DNA from: JAHBNG01 sp039028975
GTDB lineage: Bacteria > Chloroflexota > Anaerolineae > Caldilineales > Caldilineaceae
Assembly: GCA_039028975.1 (NCBI GenBank)
Contig: JBCCHB010000025.1
Coordinates: 1 to 64,000, forward strand
DNA: 64,000 nucleotides
Direction of reading: 5' to 3'
Numbering within the stretch: the first letter of the stretch is position 1; each line of letters begins with the position of its first letter. The notes under the pieces were generated by a model. That model did no database searches and was not told the DNA's origin. It saw only the letters and a program-made list of their open reading frames with translations. Position numbers and translations under genes: made by a program. Positions 16,851 through 25,193 of this stretch are shown piece by piece.

Positions 16851-17303
16851 ATGGAACAAACATTTCAAACCACGGTAAAGAAGCAGGGAAGTAAATTTTT
16901 TATCCAGATCCCTTTTGATCCAGATACGGTTTGGGGGGAAAAGCAGCGCCATTATGTACATGGCCTAATCCATGACTGTCGAATCCGCGCCTTGATTAAG
17001 GAAGATAGTCATGGATTCGTGATCTCTCTCGGGGCTGCTTGGCGCAGAGATAACGGAATAGATGCAGGCGACAATGTGGCGGTTGTACTGGAGCCGGAAG
17101 GGCCTCAGTTGGCAACCATGGCCGATGATATTGTGGCAGCCCTCAAGCCCGAACCCGCAGCGATTGACTTCTTCAACTCCTTAGCAACCCATTACCGCAA
17201 AAACTACGTCAGATGGATCGAAGAGGCAAAACGACCAGAGACTCGGGCCAACCGAATTCAGGAGATGGTTGAGTTGCTCAAGGCTGGGAAGCAAGCCAAG
17301 TAG
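16851..17303 (+). CDS. DUF1905/YdeI-OmdA-like protein
   Basis: A 150-residue protein with two recognisable parts. An N-terminal DUF1905-type beta-barrel domain runs KKQGSKFFIQIPFDPDTVWGEKQ to LGAAWRRDNGIDAGDNVAVVLEPEG. A C-terminal YdeI/OmdA bacteriocin-protection-like tail contains FFNSLATHYRKNYVRWIEEAKRPETRANRI. Such proteins are common in soil and aquatic bacteria but their biochemical role is not established. It follows the serine hydrolase by 66 bases on the same strand and may be cotranscribed. Confidence 0.85.
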   Translation: MEQTFQTTVKKQGSKFFIQIPFDPDTVWGEKQRHYVHGLIHDCRIRALIKEDSHGFVISLGAAWRRDNGIDAGDNVAVVLEPEGPQLATMADDIVAALKPEPAAIDFFNSLATHYRKNYVRWIEEAKRPETRANRIQEMVELLKAGKQAK

Positions 17304-17313
17304 ATGCCTTCGC

Positions 17314-17408
17314 TATATACTTCGCCAGAAAAGTCTTGTCCCGACTCTTGTCCACTCTGCTCAGAAAATTTCTGCAAAGGCAGGACAGAACTTTTCTGGT
17401 CAGCTATA
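17314..17408 (-). repeat. Family 2 hairpin element, copy a (inverted orientation)
   Basis: A 95-base element with ends TATATACTTCGCCAG and CTGGTCAGCTATA. The inverted repeat CCAGAAAAGTCTTGTC pairs with GACAGAACTTTTCTGG. It matches the copies at 51536 and 52767 in reverse orientation. The remainder of the 355-base gap before rfbF (17304-17658) is AT-rich without a recognisable gene; it may hold the rfbF promoter. Confidence 0.85.
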
Positions 17409-17658
17409 GTACCAATAACCTATTGATTCTTTAAATCAAATAGGCTATATTTGTTTTCAATAAAATAGCATTTTCTTTTTGCTATTGTGATTGGGCAAAC
17501 GCAACGCAAACAGGGAGTGGCGTCATACGTTCTACATTTGAAAGCAATTTGCAATATCCTTTGTTTGTCATTGGCGTTATGATCATTGGCTTGTAAGCAT
17601 TGTTTTTTATGGACTCTTTATTACTATCATTCAGACAACGTCAAAGGAGCATGTCATT

Positions 17659-18429
17659 ATGAAAGTCGGCATCATCGCTGGAGGAAAGGGAACTCGTCTG
17701 GCTGAAGAAACCCAAGTTAAACCAAAGACAATGGTTGAGATTGGTGGGCGCCCAATTCTGTGGCATATTATGCGTCACTATGGTCACTACAATCACAATG
17801 ATTTTGTCATTGCATTAGGATACAAAGGGGAGGTAATCAAGCGGTATATTGTCGATTATGCTTCCCTTCAAAGTGATCTGACGGTCAATTTACGCAGTGG
17901 GGATGTTACCATGCAAGGTGGGTATAAACCGGACTGGAATGTGGAACTGATCGATACGGGCCAGGAGACCATGACGGGTGGTCGCATTAAGCGCCTTGTC
18001 CCTCTTATGGGAAATGAGACGTTTATGATTACTTGGAGCGATGGCGTCTCGGACATTGATCTCAATGACTTAGTCAAATTCCACCGATCTCATGGCAAAT
18101 TGGTTACCTTATCTGCCGTACGACCACCTGCTCGTTATGGCCACATGGTGATGGATGGGGACCAAATTGTTGAATTTACAGAAAAGCCTCAAACGGGTGA
18201 AGGTTGGATTAACGGTGCCTTCTTTGTCATGGAGCCAGGGGTTTATGATTACATTGAAGGCGATCACACCCAATGGGAACACGAGCCACTGGAAGGCCTT
18301 GCTAGAGATGGTCAGCTAATGGCTTACAAGCACAGCTCCTTTTGGCAATGTATGGATACCCTGCGCGAAAAACATATTCTAGAGCAGATGTGGGACTCGG
18401 GTAATGCACCCTGGAAAATTTGGGAATAG
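17659..18429 (+). CDS. rfbF: Glucose-1-phosphate cytidylyltransferase
   Basis: A 256-residue nucleotidyltransferase of exactly the RfbF length. It begins MKVGIIAGGKGTRLAEET (nucleotide-binding G-x-G-T-R), continues KPKTMVEIGGRPILWHIMRHY and contains WINGAFFVMEPGVYDYIEGD and SSFWQCMDTLREKHILE, all typical of RfbF. It makes CDP-glucose from CTP and glucose 1-phosphate, the entry to CDP-linked deoxysugars. The usual partner genes for CDP-glucose 4,6-dehydratase (rfbG) and RfbH are not in this window; two C-methyltransferase-like genes follow instead, hinting at a branched sugar. Confidence 0.93.
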   Translation: MKVGIIAGGKGTRLAEETQVKPKTMVEIGGRPILWHIMRHYGHYNHNDFVIALGYKGEVIKRYIVDYASLQSDLTVNLRSGDVTMQGGYKPDWNVELIDTGQETMTGGRIKRLVPLMGNETFMITWSDGVSDIDLNDLVKFHRSHGKLVTLSAVRPPARYGHMVMDGDQIVEFTEKPQTGEGWINGAFFVMEPGVYDYIEGDHTQWEHEPLEGLARDGQLMAYKHSSFWQCMDTLREKHILEQMWDSGNAPWKIWE

Positions 18430-18461
18430 TAAAGCTTACATTCATTAAGAAAGCATAGAAA

Positions 18462-18513
18462 TGTAGGGCGGACATCCCTGTCTGCCCACTTACAGACAGA
18501 GATGTCTGTACTA
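18462..18513 (+). repeat. Long imperfect hairpin after rfbF
   Basis: GTAGGGCGGACATCCCTGTC pairs imperfectly with the following GACAGAGATGTCTGTACTAC around a short loop. It is likely a dispersed spacer repeat and may strengthen the terminator just downstream. Confidence 0.6.
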
Positions 18514-18518
18514 CGGTT

Positions 18519-18540
18519 GCGGCATAGCCGCTTTTTTGTT
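18519..18540 (+). terminator. Rho-independent terminator between rfbF and the first C-methyltransferase
   Basis: The stem GCGGC-ATA-GCCGC is followed immediately by TTTTTT. It ends just before the GAGG ribosome site of the next gene, so it may be a partial terminator or attenuator within the operon. Confidence 0.65.
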
Positions 18541-18550
18541 GAGGAATTTT

Positions 18551-19768
18551 ATGTCATGGATTCAAATTTGCCCCAGCTGCGACGCTCAGGGGTTGGATAT
18601 CTTTTATTCAGTAGATAACGTACCAGTCAATAGCGTGCTATTGCTTTCAACCCGAGAAGAGGCACTCTCTTTTCCTACTGGGAACATTGCGCTGGGCTTC
18701 TGTCATTCCTGTGGATTTATTGCGAATACGGCATTCCAGCAGGAATTAACCGAATATTCATCGCGCTATGAATCGACCCAGGCATATTCGCCAACCTTTA
18801 ATGCCTTTGCCAAGCGTCTTGCGCTGGGTTTGATCGAGAAGTACGATCTGCAGGGTAAAGATATTATCGAAATTGGGTGTGGGCAAGGGGAATTTCTCAT
18901 CCAACTTTGTGAATTAGGTGATAATAGAGGTATTGGTTTTGATCCCGCTTATTTGGATGAACGGATCGACGTCGCCTCCAAAGAGCGGATCACATTCATC
19001 AAAGACTTCTATTCGGAAAAGTATACCAGCTATCAGAGTGACTTCGTCTGTTGTAAGATGACGTTGGAGCACATTATTGATACGGGTGAATTTATCGGTA
19101 CTGTTCGTCGGTCCATTGGCGAACGCCCCGAAACAATTGTCTATTTCCAAATTCCAAATGCCAACTATGTTCTTGAAGAGATCGCTTTTTGGGATGTCTA
19201 CTATGAGCACTGTTCCTACTTTAGCAAAGGGTCACTGGGCCGCCTTTTTAGGCGTAACGGCTTTGATGTGCTTAACTTAGATACGGATTACAATGACCAA
19301 TATTTAATGATTGAGGCTAAGCCCATTGCAGGGGCAACTACAAAGAGCCTGAACGGCTCTGGAAGCCACGCGATGACACTCCTAGATGGAGAAGATGATT
19401 TAGCGCTACTGAAAGAGCAGGTGGACTACTTTGCCCAAAATGTGCAATCCCGCCACGCAAAGTGGAAGCAAATTGTACAGGAGGCTCGACAGAACGGTGG
19501 CCAGGTTGTGCTTTGGGGTGGCGGGTCAAAAGCCGTTGCGTTTCTGACTACATTAGGCATTATGGAAGAGATTGGCTATGCCGTCGATATTAACCCCCTT
19601 AAGCATGGTACGTTTTTACCCGTAACGGGCCAGGAAGTGATTGCCCCAGAGCGATTACAGGAAATTCAGCCAGCCCTGATCATTGCCATGAACCCCATCT
19701 ACTGCCCAGAGATTCAGCAAGATCTGGATCGCCTTGGGATTGGTTCTCGTTTAATTGGATTAGAATAA
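18551..19768 (+). CDS. NDP-sugar C-methyltransferase-like SAM enzyme (zinc-binding), first paralogue
   Basis: A 405-residue protein with the three-part layout of sugar C-methyltransferases (TylC3/NovU type). There is an N-terminal zinc domain (ICPSC, residues 6-10, and GFCHSCGF), a central SAM domain (IIEIGCGQGEFLIQL), and a C-terminal domain with VVLWGGGSKAVAFLTTLG. ATG 18551 is chosen over an upstream start because GAGG lies 7 bases before it. It follows rfbF, so a CDP-linked sugar is a plausible substrate, but the sequence does not prove sugar specificity. It is similar throughout to the next gene. Confidence 0.82.
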   Translation: MSWIQICPSCDAQGLDIFYSVDNVPVNSVLLLSTREEALSFPTGNIALGFCHSCGFIANTAFQQELTEYSSRYESTQAYSPTFNAFAKRLALGLIEKYDLQGKDIIEIGCGQGEFLIQLCELGDNRGIGFDPAYLDERIDVASKERITFIKDFYSEKYTSYQSDFVCCKMTLEHIIDTGEFIGTVRRSIGERPETIVYFQIPNANYVLEEIAFWDVYYEHCSYFSKGSLGRLFRRNGFDVLNLDTDYNDQYLMIEAKPIAGATTKSLNGSGSHAMTLLDGEDDLALLKEQVDYFAQNVQSRHAKWKQIVQEARQNGGQVVLWGGGSKAVAFLTTLGIMEEIGYAVDINPLKHGTFLPVTGQEVIAPERLQEIQPALIIAMNPIYCPEIQQDLDRLGIGSRLIGLE

Positions 19769-19800
19769 CTCTGCCGGCATATCTCTATACCAGGTCGTTT

Positions 19801-19951
19801 TATACTCAGCTCCGTTTGAAAACACGAGTTTGGTCACTCTGGTAGAGCATCGGAAAACTCCTGTTTTCAAAACGACCGCAGTATAGAAGTCGTTGTTTTT
19901 AGAAGCTATACAAAATCAGAGCATTGACGGTTTCAAACGAAGCTGAGTATA
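19801..19951 (+). repeat. Family 1 hairpin element, copy b, followed by a second partial end
   Basis: The complete 85-base element (19801-19885) has stem GAAAACACGAGTTT/AAACTCCTGTTTTC and the same loop orientation as copy a. About 45 bases further on, GGTTTCAAACGAAGCTGAGTATA (19929-19951) is an element end in reverse orientation, ending 14 bases before the start of the second methyltransferase. The end contributes an alternative in-frame extension of that gene. Confidence 0.85.
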
Positions 19952-19965
19952 ATGGAGCAATCACT

Positions 19966-21120
19966 ATGAAATGTATCGTCTGCCATTCAGACAACACTGA
20001 AATCGCAGTCAACGTTCCGCAAGTTCCCGTCCTTTGCAATATCCTCTGGCCGTCCCGGGAAGAAGCGTTGGCAGTTCCAAAGGTTGATATTGAGCTGGCT
20101 TTTTGTCACAACTGTGGACATTTGTTCAACCCTCATTTTGATCCATCGCTGATGGTCTACACTCAAGAGTATGAAAACTCTCTTCACTTCTCTGCTCGCT
20201 TTCAAGAATATGCAGAATCTTTGGTTGCTGATTTAATCGAGCGCCATGATCTCCGGGGTAAAGACATTGTTGAATTGGGCTGTGGGAAGGGAGATTTCCT
20301 TCAATTAATCTGTGAAAAAGGCGGGAATCGAGGCGTGGGTTTTGATAAGAGCTATGTTCCCGAACCTGTAACCCTGGAGCAAGGTGAAGTGACCTTTATC
20401 CAGGATTGGTATTCAGAGCAGTACGCGGATTATGCCGCTGACTTTATCTGCTGCCGGCACGTGCTAGAACATATCGAGGATCCATACGCGTACCTTATGG
20501 AGCTAAGGCAGATCATTGGCGAGCGTAGAGATGTAACCATCTTTTTTGAAGTACCGAATGCCCTTTTTACGTTACAGGACTTGGCAATTTGGGACATCAT
20601 TTACGAGCACTGTTCCTATTACAGCAAATATTCATTAGAGGCTCTGTTTGCTCGCTGTGGCTTCCAAGTTACTAATCTCTATGATGCGTACGAAGGACAA
20701 TTTTTGTGCATCGAAGCCACCCCTTCCCCTGAAACTGTCAAACCGACCCTCAACCCTGCTGATCTTCTGGCCGATTTGCGCTCCTTTGCTCAACGATATG
20801 AAGAAAAGACGACCAAAGAACGGGAAACACTGGCTCGTATGGAGCGGGAACACAAAAAAGCTGTGGTATGGGGAGCTGGCTCCAAAGGCATTACATTCCT
20901 AAATATGCTTGGTCTTCAAGATCAGATCCAATTTGCCATCGACATTAACCCGCGGAAGCAGAGTATGTTCGTCACGGGGGCAGGGCAACAGATTGTATCA
21001 CCAGCAGACATGGCGAACTATGAGCCAGATGTCATTATTGTCATGAATCCAGTTTATATTAATGAAATTAAGAAGACAGCCCTAGATTTAGGGGTGGATG
21101 CCGAATATATGCTGGTCTAG
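19966..21120 (+). CDS. NDP-sugar C-methyltransferase-like SAM enzyme (zinc-binding), second paralogue
   Basis: A 384-residue paralogue of the preceding enzyme. The zinc cysteines are CIVC and FCHNCGHLF, SAM motif I is IVELGCGKGDFLQL, and the C-terminal domain contains VVWGAGSKGITFLNMLGLQ. The two proteins share segment order and many identical blocks (RHDLRGKDIVELGCG versus KYDLQGKDIIEIGCG; YEHCSYYSKYSLEALF versus YEHCSYFSKGSLGRLF), so they arose by duplication but are well diverged. ATG 19966 is preferred because GGAG lies 8 bases before it. The hairpin element ends just upstream. Confidence 0.82.
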   Translation: MKCIVCHSDNTEIAVNVPQVPVLCNILWPSREEALAVPKVDIELAFCHNCGHLFNPHFDPSLMVYTQEYENSLHFSARFQEYAESLVADLIERHDLRGKDIVELGCGKGDFLQLICEKGGNRGVGFDKSYVPEPVTLEQGEVTFIQDWYSEQYADYAADFICCRHVLEHIEDPYAYLMELRQIIGERRDVTIFFEVPNALFTLQDLAIWDIIYEHCSYYSKYSLEALFARCGFQVTNLYDAYEGQFLCIEATPSPETVKPTLNPADLLADLRSFAQRYEEKTTKERETLARMEREHKKAVVWGAGSKGITFLNMLGLQDQIQFAIDINPRKQSMFVTGAGQQIVSPADMANYEPDVIIVMNPVYINEIKKTALDLGVDAEYMLV

Positions 21121-21202
21121 AATTTGCATGAAGACGGGGCCCATCTCAGAAAAGGAGGACGGGCTACCCTTCAGAATGTCAAATCCCATCTTTTTCAAAA
21201 AG

Positions 21203-21246
21203 AATGGGCGGTGTCAGGAATTTGTAACACCGTCCATTTTTCTTTT
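21203..21246 (+). terminator. Rho-independent terminator after the C-methyltransferases
   Basis: AATGGGCGGTGT pairs with ACACCGTCCATT (one G-U pair) around a 12-base loop and is followed by TTTTTCTTTT. This is a good intrinsic terminator closing the rfbF-methyltransferase unit. Confidence 0.8.
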
Positions 21247-21357
21247 CCCGTATAGTTACTACATCTGTCTCCTAGAATTTTGAGCAAAGAGTAAGGTGCA
21301 AGAGTCTGACATCCTAAACCATTAATTCGGGAAGCCCCTTCACGTATATAGATTAGA

Positions 21358-21412
21358 TATAGATGGCCAGAAAATTTTTGACCTCCCTTTTAGGGGTTTC
21401 TGGCGGACTATA
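21358..21412 (+). repeat. Family 2 hairpin element, short copy b
   Basis: About 55 bases with ends TATAGATGGCCAGAAA and TTTCTGGCGGACTATA but missing the middle of the full copies. It lies in the 677-base gap 21121-21797, which also holds the terminator and a family 1 element but no recognisable gene. Confidence 0.7.
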
Positions 21413-21667
21413 CAAGCTGTTTTGTTCTCTCCTAAGGATCTGAGTTGTAAATAACTCACGCATTTCAATCGGGTTTAGCCCCATCAAATGACCAAGTTAT
21501 TTCATTCCCGTTCCTAAAAATTTCAGGAAATCAGACTCTCTTATTTTTACGCACCAATAGAGAAGCTTATCTCAACGAGCATTCATCACAAACTCATCAT
21601 TCCCATAGATGCGTCCACCTTTGAATTCTTTTCCCAATTAGATGCGCCACTGCTTACGCTCTCTTGT

Positions 21668-21789
21668 TATACTCAGCTCCGTTTGAAAGCAGGTGTTTTC
21701 CCAAGCTCTACCAGAGAGACCAAACACCTGCTTTCAAAACGACCGCAGTATAGAGAGGTCATTTTGCTTCTTCTACAGGACTGAGTATA
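21668..21789 (+). repeat. Family 1 hairpin element, copy c, with inverted loop, followed by a partial end
   Basis: The outer arms match copies a and b in the same orientation (TATACTCAGCTCCGTTTGAAA at left, CGACCGCAGTATA at right). The inner stem is a perfect 14-base pair, GAAAGCAGGTGTTT/AAACACCTGCTTTC. The 23-base loop (21702-21724, containing CTCTACCAGAG) is the reverse complement of the loop in copy a at 19 of 23 positions. A further ACTGAGTATA end lies at 21780-21789, immediately before the sugar transferase gene. Confidence 0.85.
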
Positions 21790-21797
21790 GATCACCT

Positions 21798-22502
21798 ATG
21801 TCAAAGCAAACTCTGCGTTCACGATTGCATGGAAAGACAGATAGCACGGGTTACTATTATGTCAAACGGTTGCTCGATGTTACCATTGCACTATTCACAT
21901 TGATTGTTCTGTTACCTTTTTTAGTGGTTATTGCTTTATTGATTAAGCTAGATAGTCATGGCCCTATTTTCTTTATCCAAACAAGAGTTGGCTCGAAACG
22001 ACGTGTAGAAGAAGGAAAAGTCTATTGGGCACCGACCGAGTTTTCGATTGTCAAATTCCGCACAATGCGTAACAATGCAGATGAAAGCCTCCATAAGAAG
22101 CAGGTTCAAGCATTTGTAGAAGGCACTCTAGCTAAAACTGACGAAGGTAAGGTGCAAACAAAAATCTACGATGATCCAAGAATAACTCGTTTTGGTCACA
22201 TCTTACGCAAAACCAATCTAGATGAGATCCCGCAGCTCTTTAATATTTTGCGAGGCGAAATGAGTATGGTTGGGCCACGTCCGGTTCCTCCATATGAAGC
22301 AGCTTACTATACTGAGCATCACTTGATGCGATTGACTGCTCTACCAGGCATAACGGGTCTTTGGCAAATTAAAGGGCGAGGTCATACAGGGTTTGAGGAG
22401 ATGATGCATCTGGATCTTCTCTACATTCAAGATTGTTCATTTTGGTTTGATCTGAAAATTATGATTCAAACTATACCCGCAGCACTAAGGGGCACGACGT
22501 AA
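21798..22502 (+). CDS. Initiating undecaprenyl-phosphate sugar phosphotransferase (short type)
   Basis: A 234-residue bacterial sugar transferase of the single-membrane-hairpin (PglC/WcaJ C-terminal) class. KRLLDVTIALFTLIVLLPFLVVIALLI is the reentrant hydrophobic segment, followed by GPIFFIQTRVG, FSIVKFRTMR, LRKTNLDEIPQLFNILRGEMSMVGPRPVPPYE and LPGITGLWQIKGRG. It transfers a sugar-1-phosphate to the lipid carrier, the first step of polysaccharide assembly. ATG 21798 gives the usual length; the upstream frame only reads through the hairpin element. A second, longer initiating transferase lies at 52916-54421. Confidence 0.92.
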   Translation: MSKQTLRSRLHGKTDSTGYYYVKRLLDVTIALFTLIVLLPFLVVIALLIKLDSHGPIFFIQTRVGSKRRVEEGKVYWAPTEFSIVKFRTMRNNADESLHKKQVQAFVEGTLAKTDEGKVQTKIYDDPRITRFGHILRKTNLDEIPQLFNILRGEMSMVGPRPVPPYEAAYYTEHHLMRLTALPGITGLWQIKGRGHTGFEEMMHLDLLYIQDCSFWFDLKIMIQTIPAALRGTT

Positions 22503-22587
22503 ATAAAACGCCGTATAGCAATTTATGGATTGTGTCATACGGAATAAATTCCATGGCTTGTTGTAAGAGGAAAGGCGAAGAATTCAC

Positions 22588-23865
22588 GTGGATTTAGTCA
22601 TCTATTTTGACATTATTAGACGGCGAAAATGGGTAATCATACTAACGACACTTGCTACACTGATTGTAACTATCGCAGGTTCGTTGGTGATTGCACCCGT
22701 CTATGCTGCTCAATCCCAACTTCAAGTCTCCACTGCTCGTCGTGGTTCAGCTAGCTATGGCGATGTTCTTCAGGCAGAACGCATGATGAAGACGTATATT
22801 GAATTGGCCACCAGTGATGCTGTAGTAGAGGAGATTGCTAGGGTACTTAATCTGGACAAAAAGCCAAATGTCCAAGCGGAGATGGTGGCCAATACAGAGC
22901 TAATTGAATTAACTGTAAAGCATAACGATCCGGTTGTTGCAGCGTCTGTTGCCAATACAGTCGTTGAGCTACTTGTAACCCAAAGCCAGCGACTGAGGGA
23001 ATTCCGTGCGTTCCCTATATCCGTGATTATTCCAGCTACGATTCCCCAAGAATCTGCGGAACTAGATTGGTCATTGACATTGGCCTTAGGCATGCTGGCA
23101 GGCCTAATGGGCGGGGTGGGGCTTGCGTTTGTCTTAGAAAATGTTGACACAACATTACATTCACCAACCCAAATCGAAGCCCTTGTCAATCTGAAGACCC
23201 TGGGTGAATTACCTTTCAATCGAGCGGAACAACCGATTGTCTTTACCAATGGTGTCTCATCTCTCTCTGAAGCATATCGAACATTGCGGACTAACCTCCA
23301 GCGATACGAGCCACTCCAAAATATTCAGACGTTGATGGTGACCAGCGCGCAAGGTGGAGAGGGGAAAACAACAACTTCTGTCAACCTTGCCATTGCTATG
23401 GCTCAAGCAGGTCAAAAGGTAGTTTTGGTCGATTGTGATCTACGTAATCCTGCCATTCATCAAATACTCAACATGCCTAATCGGATTGGTCTATCCAATG
23501 CGTTGATTGAGGAGATCCCAGCCCATGACGTATTGAAACAAAGTATCCGTTATGAGATGAAAGTAATAACTAGTGGGCCGATTATTCGTTCCCCAGTTGA
23601 GTTGATCGGCTCTTCCAAAATGAAGAACTTTCTCAATCAACTAAAAGATCTATTTGATTTCGTAATCCTAGATGTTCCCGCTGTGCTAAACGTGGCCGAT
23701 GCCCTAACCATTGCCCCGGCAGTTGATGGTGTAGCGCTGGTCGTTGGTGCCAATATGGTCAACGCTACGGCTCTTACCACTGCGCAAAGACGACTAAATG
23801 CCGTTCAGGCGAATCTTATTGGGTTAGTCATAAATCGTTCAGAAGAGAAATACATACAAGGCTAG
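22588..23865 (+). CDS. Wzz-like chain-length regulator fused to a BY-kinase (CpsD/EpsB-like) domain
   Basis: A 425-residue protein. An N-terminal membrane helix (about 16-38) begins the Wzz domain, whose second helix lies near 160-181 (LTLALGMLAGLMGGVGLAFVLE). The cytoplasmic ATPase domain has an intact Walker A SAQGGEGKTTTS (253-264, Lys260), Walker A-prime VVLVDCDLRNP and Walker B-type FVILDVPAV. The C-terminus has only one late tyrosine (KYIQG) rather than a Tyr cluster. It regulates export and chain length of the polysaccharide. It starts at GTG 22588, 85 bases after the transferase. Confidence 0.9.
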   Translation: MDLVIYFDIIRRRKWVIILTTLATLIVTIAGSLVIAPVYAAQSQLQVSTARRGSASYGDVLQAERMMKTYIELATSDAVVEEIARVLNLDKKPNVQAEMVANTELIELTVKHNDPVVAASVANTVVELLVTQSQRLREFRAFPISVIIPATIPQESAELDWSLTLALGMLAGLMGGVGLAFVLENVDTTLHSPTQIEALVNLKTLGELPFNRAEQPIVFTNGVSSLSEAYRTLRTNLQRYEPLQNIQTLMVTSAQGGEGKTTTSVNLAIAMAQAGQKVVLVDCDLRNPAIHQILNMPNRIGLSNALIEEIPAHDVLKQSIRYEMKVITSGPIIRSPVELIGSSKMKNFLNQLKDLFDFVILDVPAVLNVADALTIAPAVDGVALVVGANMVNATALTTAQRRLNAVQANLIGLVINRSEEKYIQG

Positions 23866-23892
23866 TACAGTTTATGTTAGATTCTCAGTAAA

Positions 23893-25182
23893 ATGGCACG
23901 AAAAATAGTTCCAATCGTAAATCATGGAGTAGAAATTTCTGGAGCTAAACAGGCGGTAAGCCGCGTCTGTATTGTGAGACAGGATTACCATCCTGGTGAT
24001 TCCCGTATAGAGAATCAGGCCCAATCCCTGATTGAACGCGGGGTTTCTGTCGATATCATCTGCATGAAGCGAGCTGGTGAATCGTTTACCAGTAAGAATA
24101 ACGGCATTCGCATCATCCGTTTACCAGCATTAAAACGCCTTCGTGGTACCATCCTTGCCTATCTGCTTGAATACGTTATCTTCTGGGTAATTACATTTTT
24201 TGCTGTAACCATACTCCATTTTTGGCGACGTTATCAGTTGGTTCAGGTTTGCAACCTGCCGGACTTTCTCGTGTTTGTCGCTATTTTCCCAAAGCTAACC
24301 GGTGGGAAGGTTCTGGTTGACTTCCGCGAATGTATGCCAGAAATGTATGCCGCCAAGTACCGTGTGTCAATGGCTAGCCGTCCTATCCAGCTCCTGTCCT
24401 GGTTAGAACAAGCATGCGTTCGATTCTCAGATGGTGCTGTAACCTGTACAGAACAGATGCGGCAGGCAATTATAGAGCGGGGGGCGCCACCAGAGAAGAT
24501 CCATGTAATGATGAACTCTGTGGATCCAGCAAAGTTTAACCACTTACTCCTTCCCGATCCAGAATCCGAGCTCAGCGATACATTTAATATTGTTACTCAT
24601 GGCTCAATCATCCCCAGATATGGCCACGAAACACTGATCCGTGCCATTGCCCTTCTACGGCACGATGTTCCAGAGGTACGATTAAGAATTCTAGGTCGTG
24701 GTCAACAACAAAGAGAGATCGAGGCTCTCTGTCACTTGCTAGATTTAGATGACGTGATTGAGGTAGCCGGTTTTGTCTCTTTCGATGTTTTGATGACGCA
24801 TCTTCGTTGGGCGCATGTCGGTGCTGTTACTATGGTCCGTAACCAGGAAACTGATCTGATTCATACACTAAAGATGCAAGAGTATATGATCCTGGGTATT
24901 CCTGTCGTCATTAGTCAGACCACAGCAGTTGAAGCGTACTTTGACGAGTGCTGCGTTCAATTCTTTCATGCTGGTGATCCAGAAGATCTAGCTAAGGCAT
25001 TGCTCAAGTTACGAAACGATCCAATAAGGCGTTATCAATTAGCTGTTAATGCTTATGCTCGCTGTCGCCTTTATAGCACAGCTAGCCAGAAGGAAATTTT
25101 TGCCAATGTTGTACAAGAGATGATTGGGAGTAAGTCAAGAAGTTCACTCCGGCGAAGCCTCCGAAGGGCACATGAGCGGTAA
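23893..25182 (+). CDS. Glycosyltransferase, GT4 family (GT-B fold)
   Basis: A 429-residue GT-B glycosyltransferase. The N-terminal domain opens with VCIVRQDYHPGDSRIENQAQSLIERG and has a hydrophobic stretch around 90-115 that may lie on the membrane. The C-terminal nucleotide-sugar domain shows NIVTHGSIIPRYGHETLIRAIALLR, VRLRILGRGQQQREIEAL and KMQEYMILGIPVVIS, the usual E-x7-E-like region. Its donor and acceptor cannot be deduced. It lies 27 bases after the BY-kinase gene and 11 before the polymerase gene in the assembly operon. Confidence 0.88.
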   Translation: MARKIVPIVNHGVEISGAKQAVSRVCIVRQDYHPGDSRIENQAQSLIERGVSVDIICMKRAGESFTSKNNGIRIIRLPALKRLRGTILAYLLEYVIFWVITFFAVTILHFWRRYQLVQVCNLPDFLVFVAIFPKLTGGKVLVDFRECMPEMYAAKYRVSMASRPIQLLSWLEQACVRFSDGAVTCTEQMRQAIIERGAPPEKIHVMMNSVDPAKFNHLLLPDPESELSDTFNIVTHGSIIPRYGHETLIRAIALLRHDVPEVRLRILGRGQQQREIEALCHLLDLDDVIEVAGFVSFDVLMTHLRWAHVGAVTMVRNQETDLIHTLKMQEYMILGIPVVISQTTAVEAYFDECCVQFFHAGDPEDLAKALLKLRNDPIRRYQLAVNAYARCRLYSTASQKEIFANVVQEMIGSKSRSSLRRSLRRAHER

Positions 25183-25193
25183 TAGTCAAATCG

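Noticed and set aside
17314..17408. Hairpin after the YdeI-like gene as a transcription terminator
   Set aside because: It lacks a T tract and matches three other copies with conserved ends, so it is a dispersed element, although it could incidentally end transcripts.
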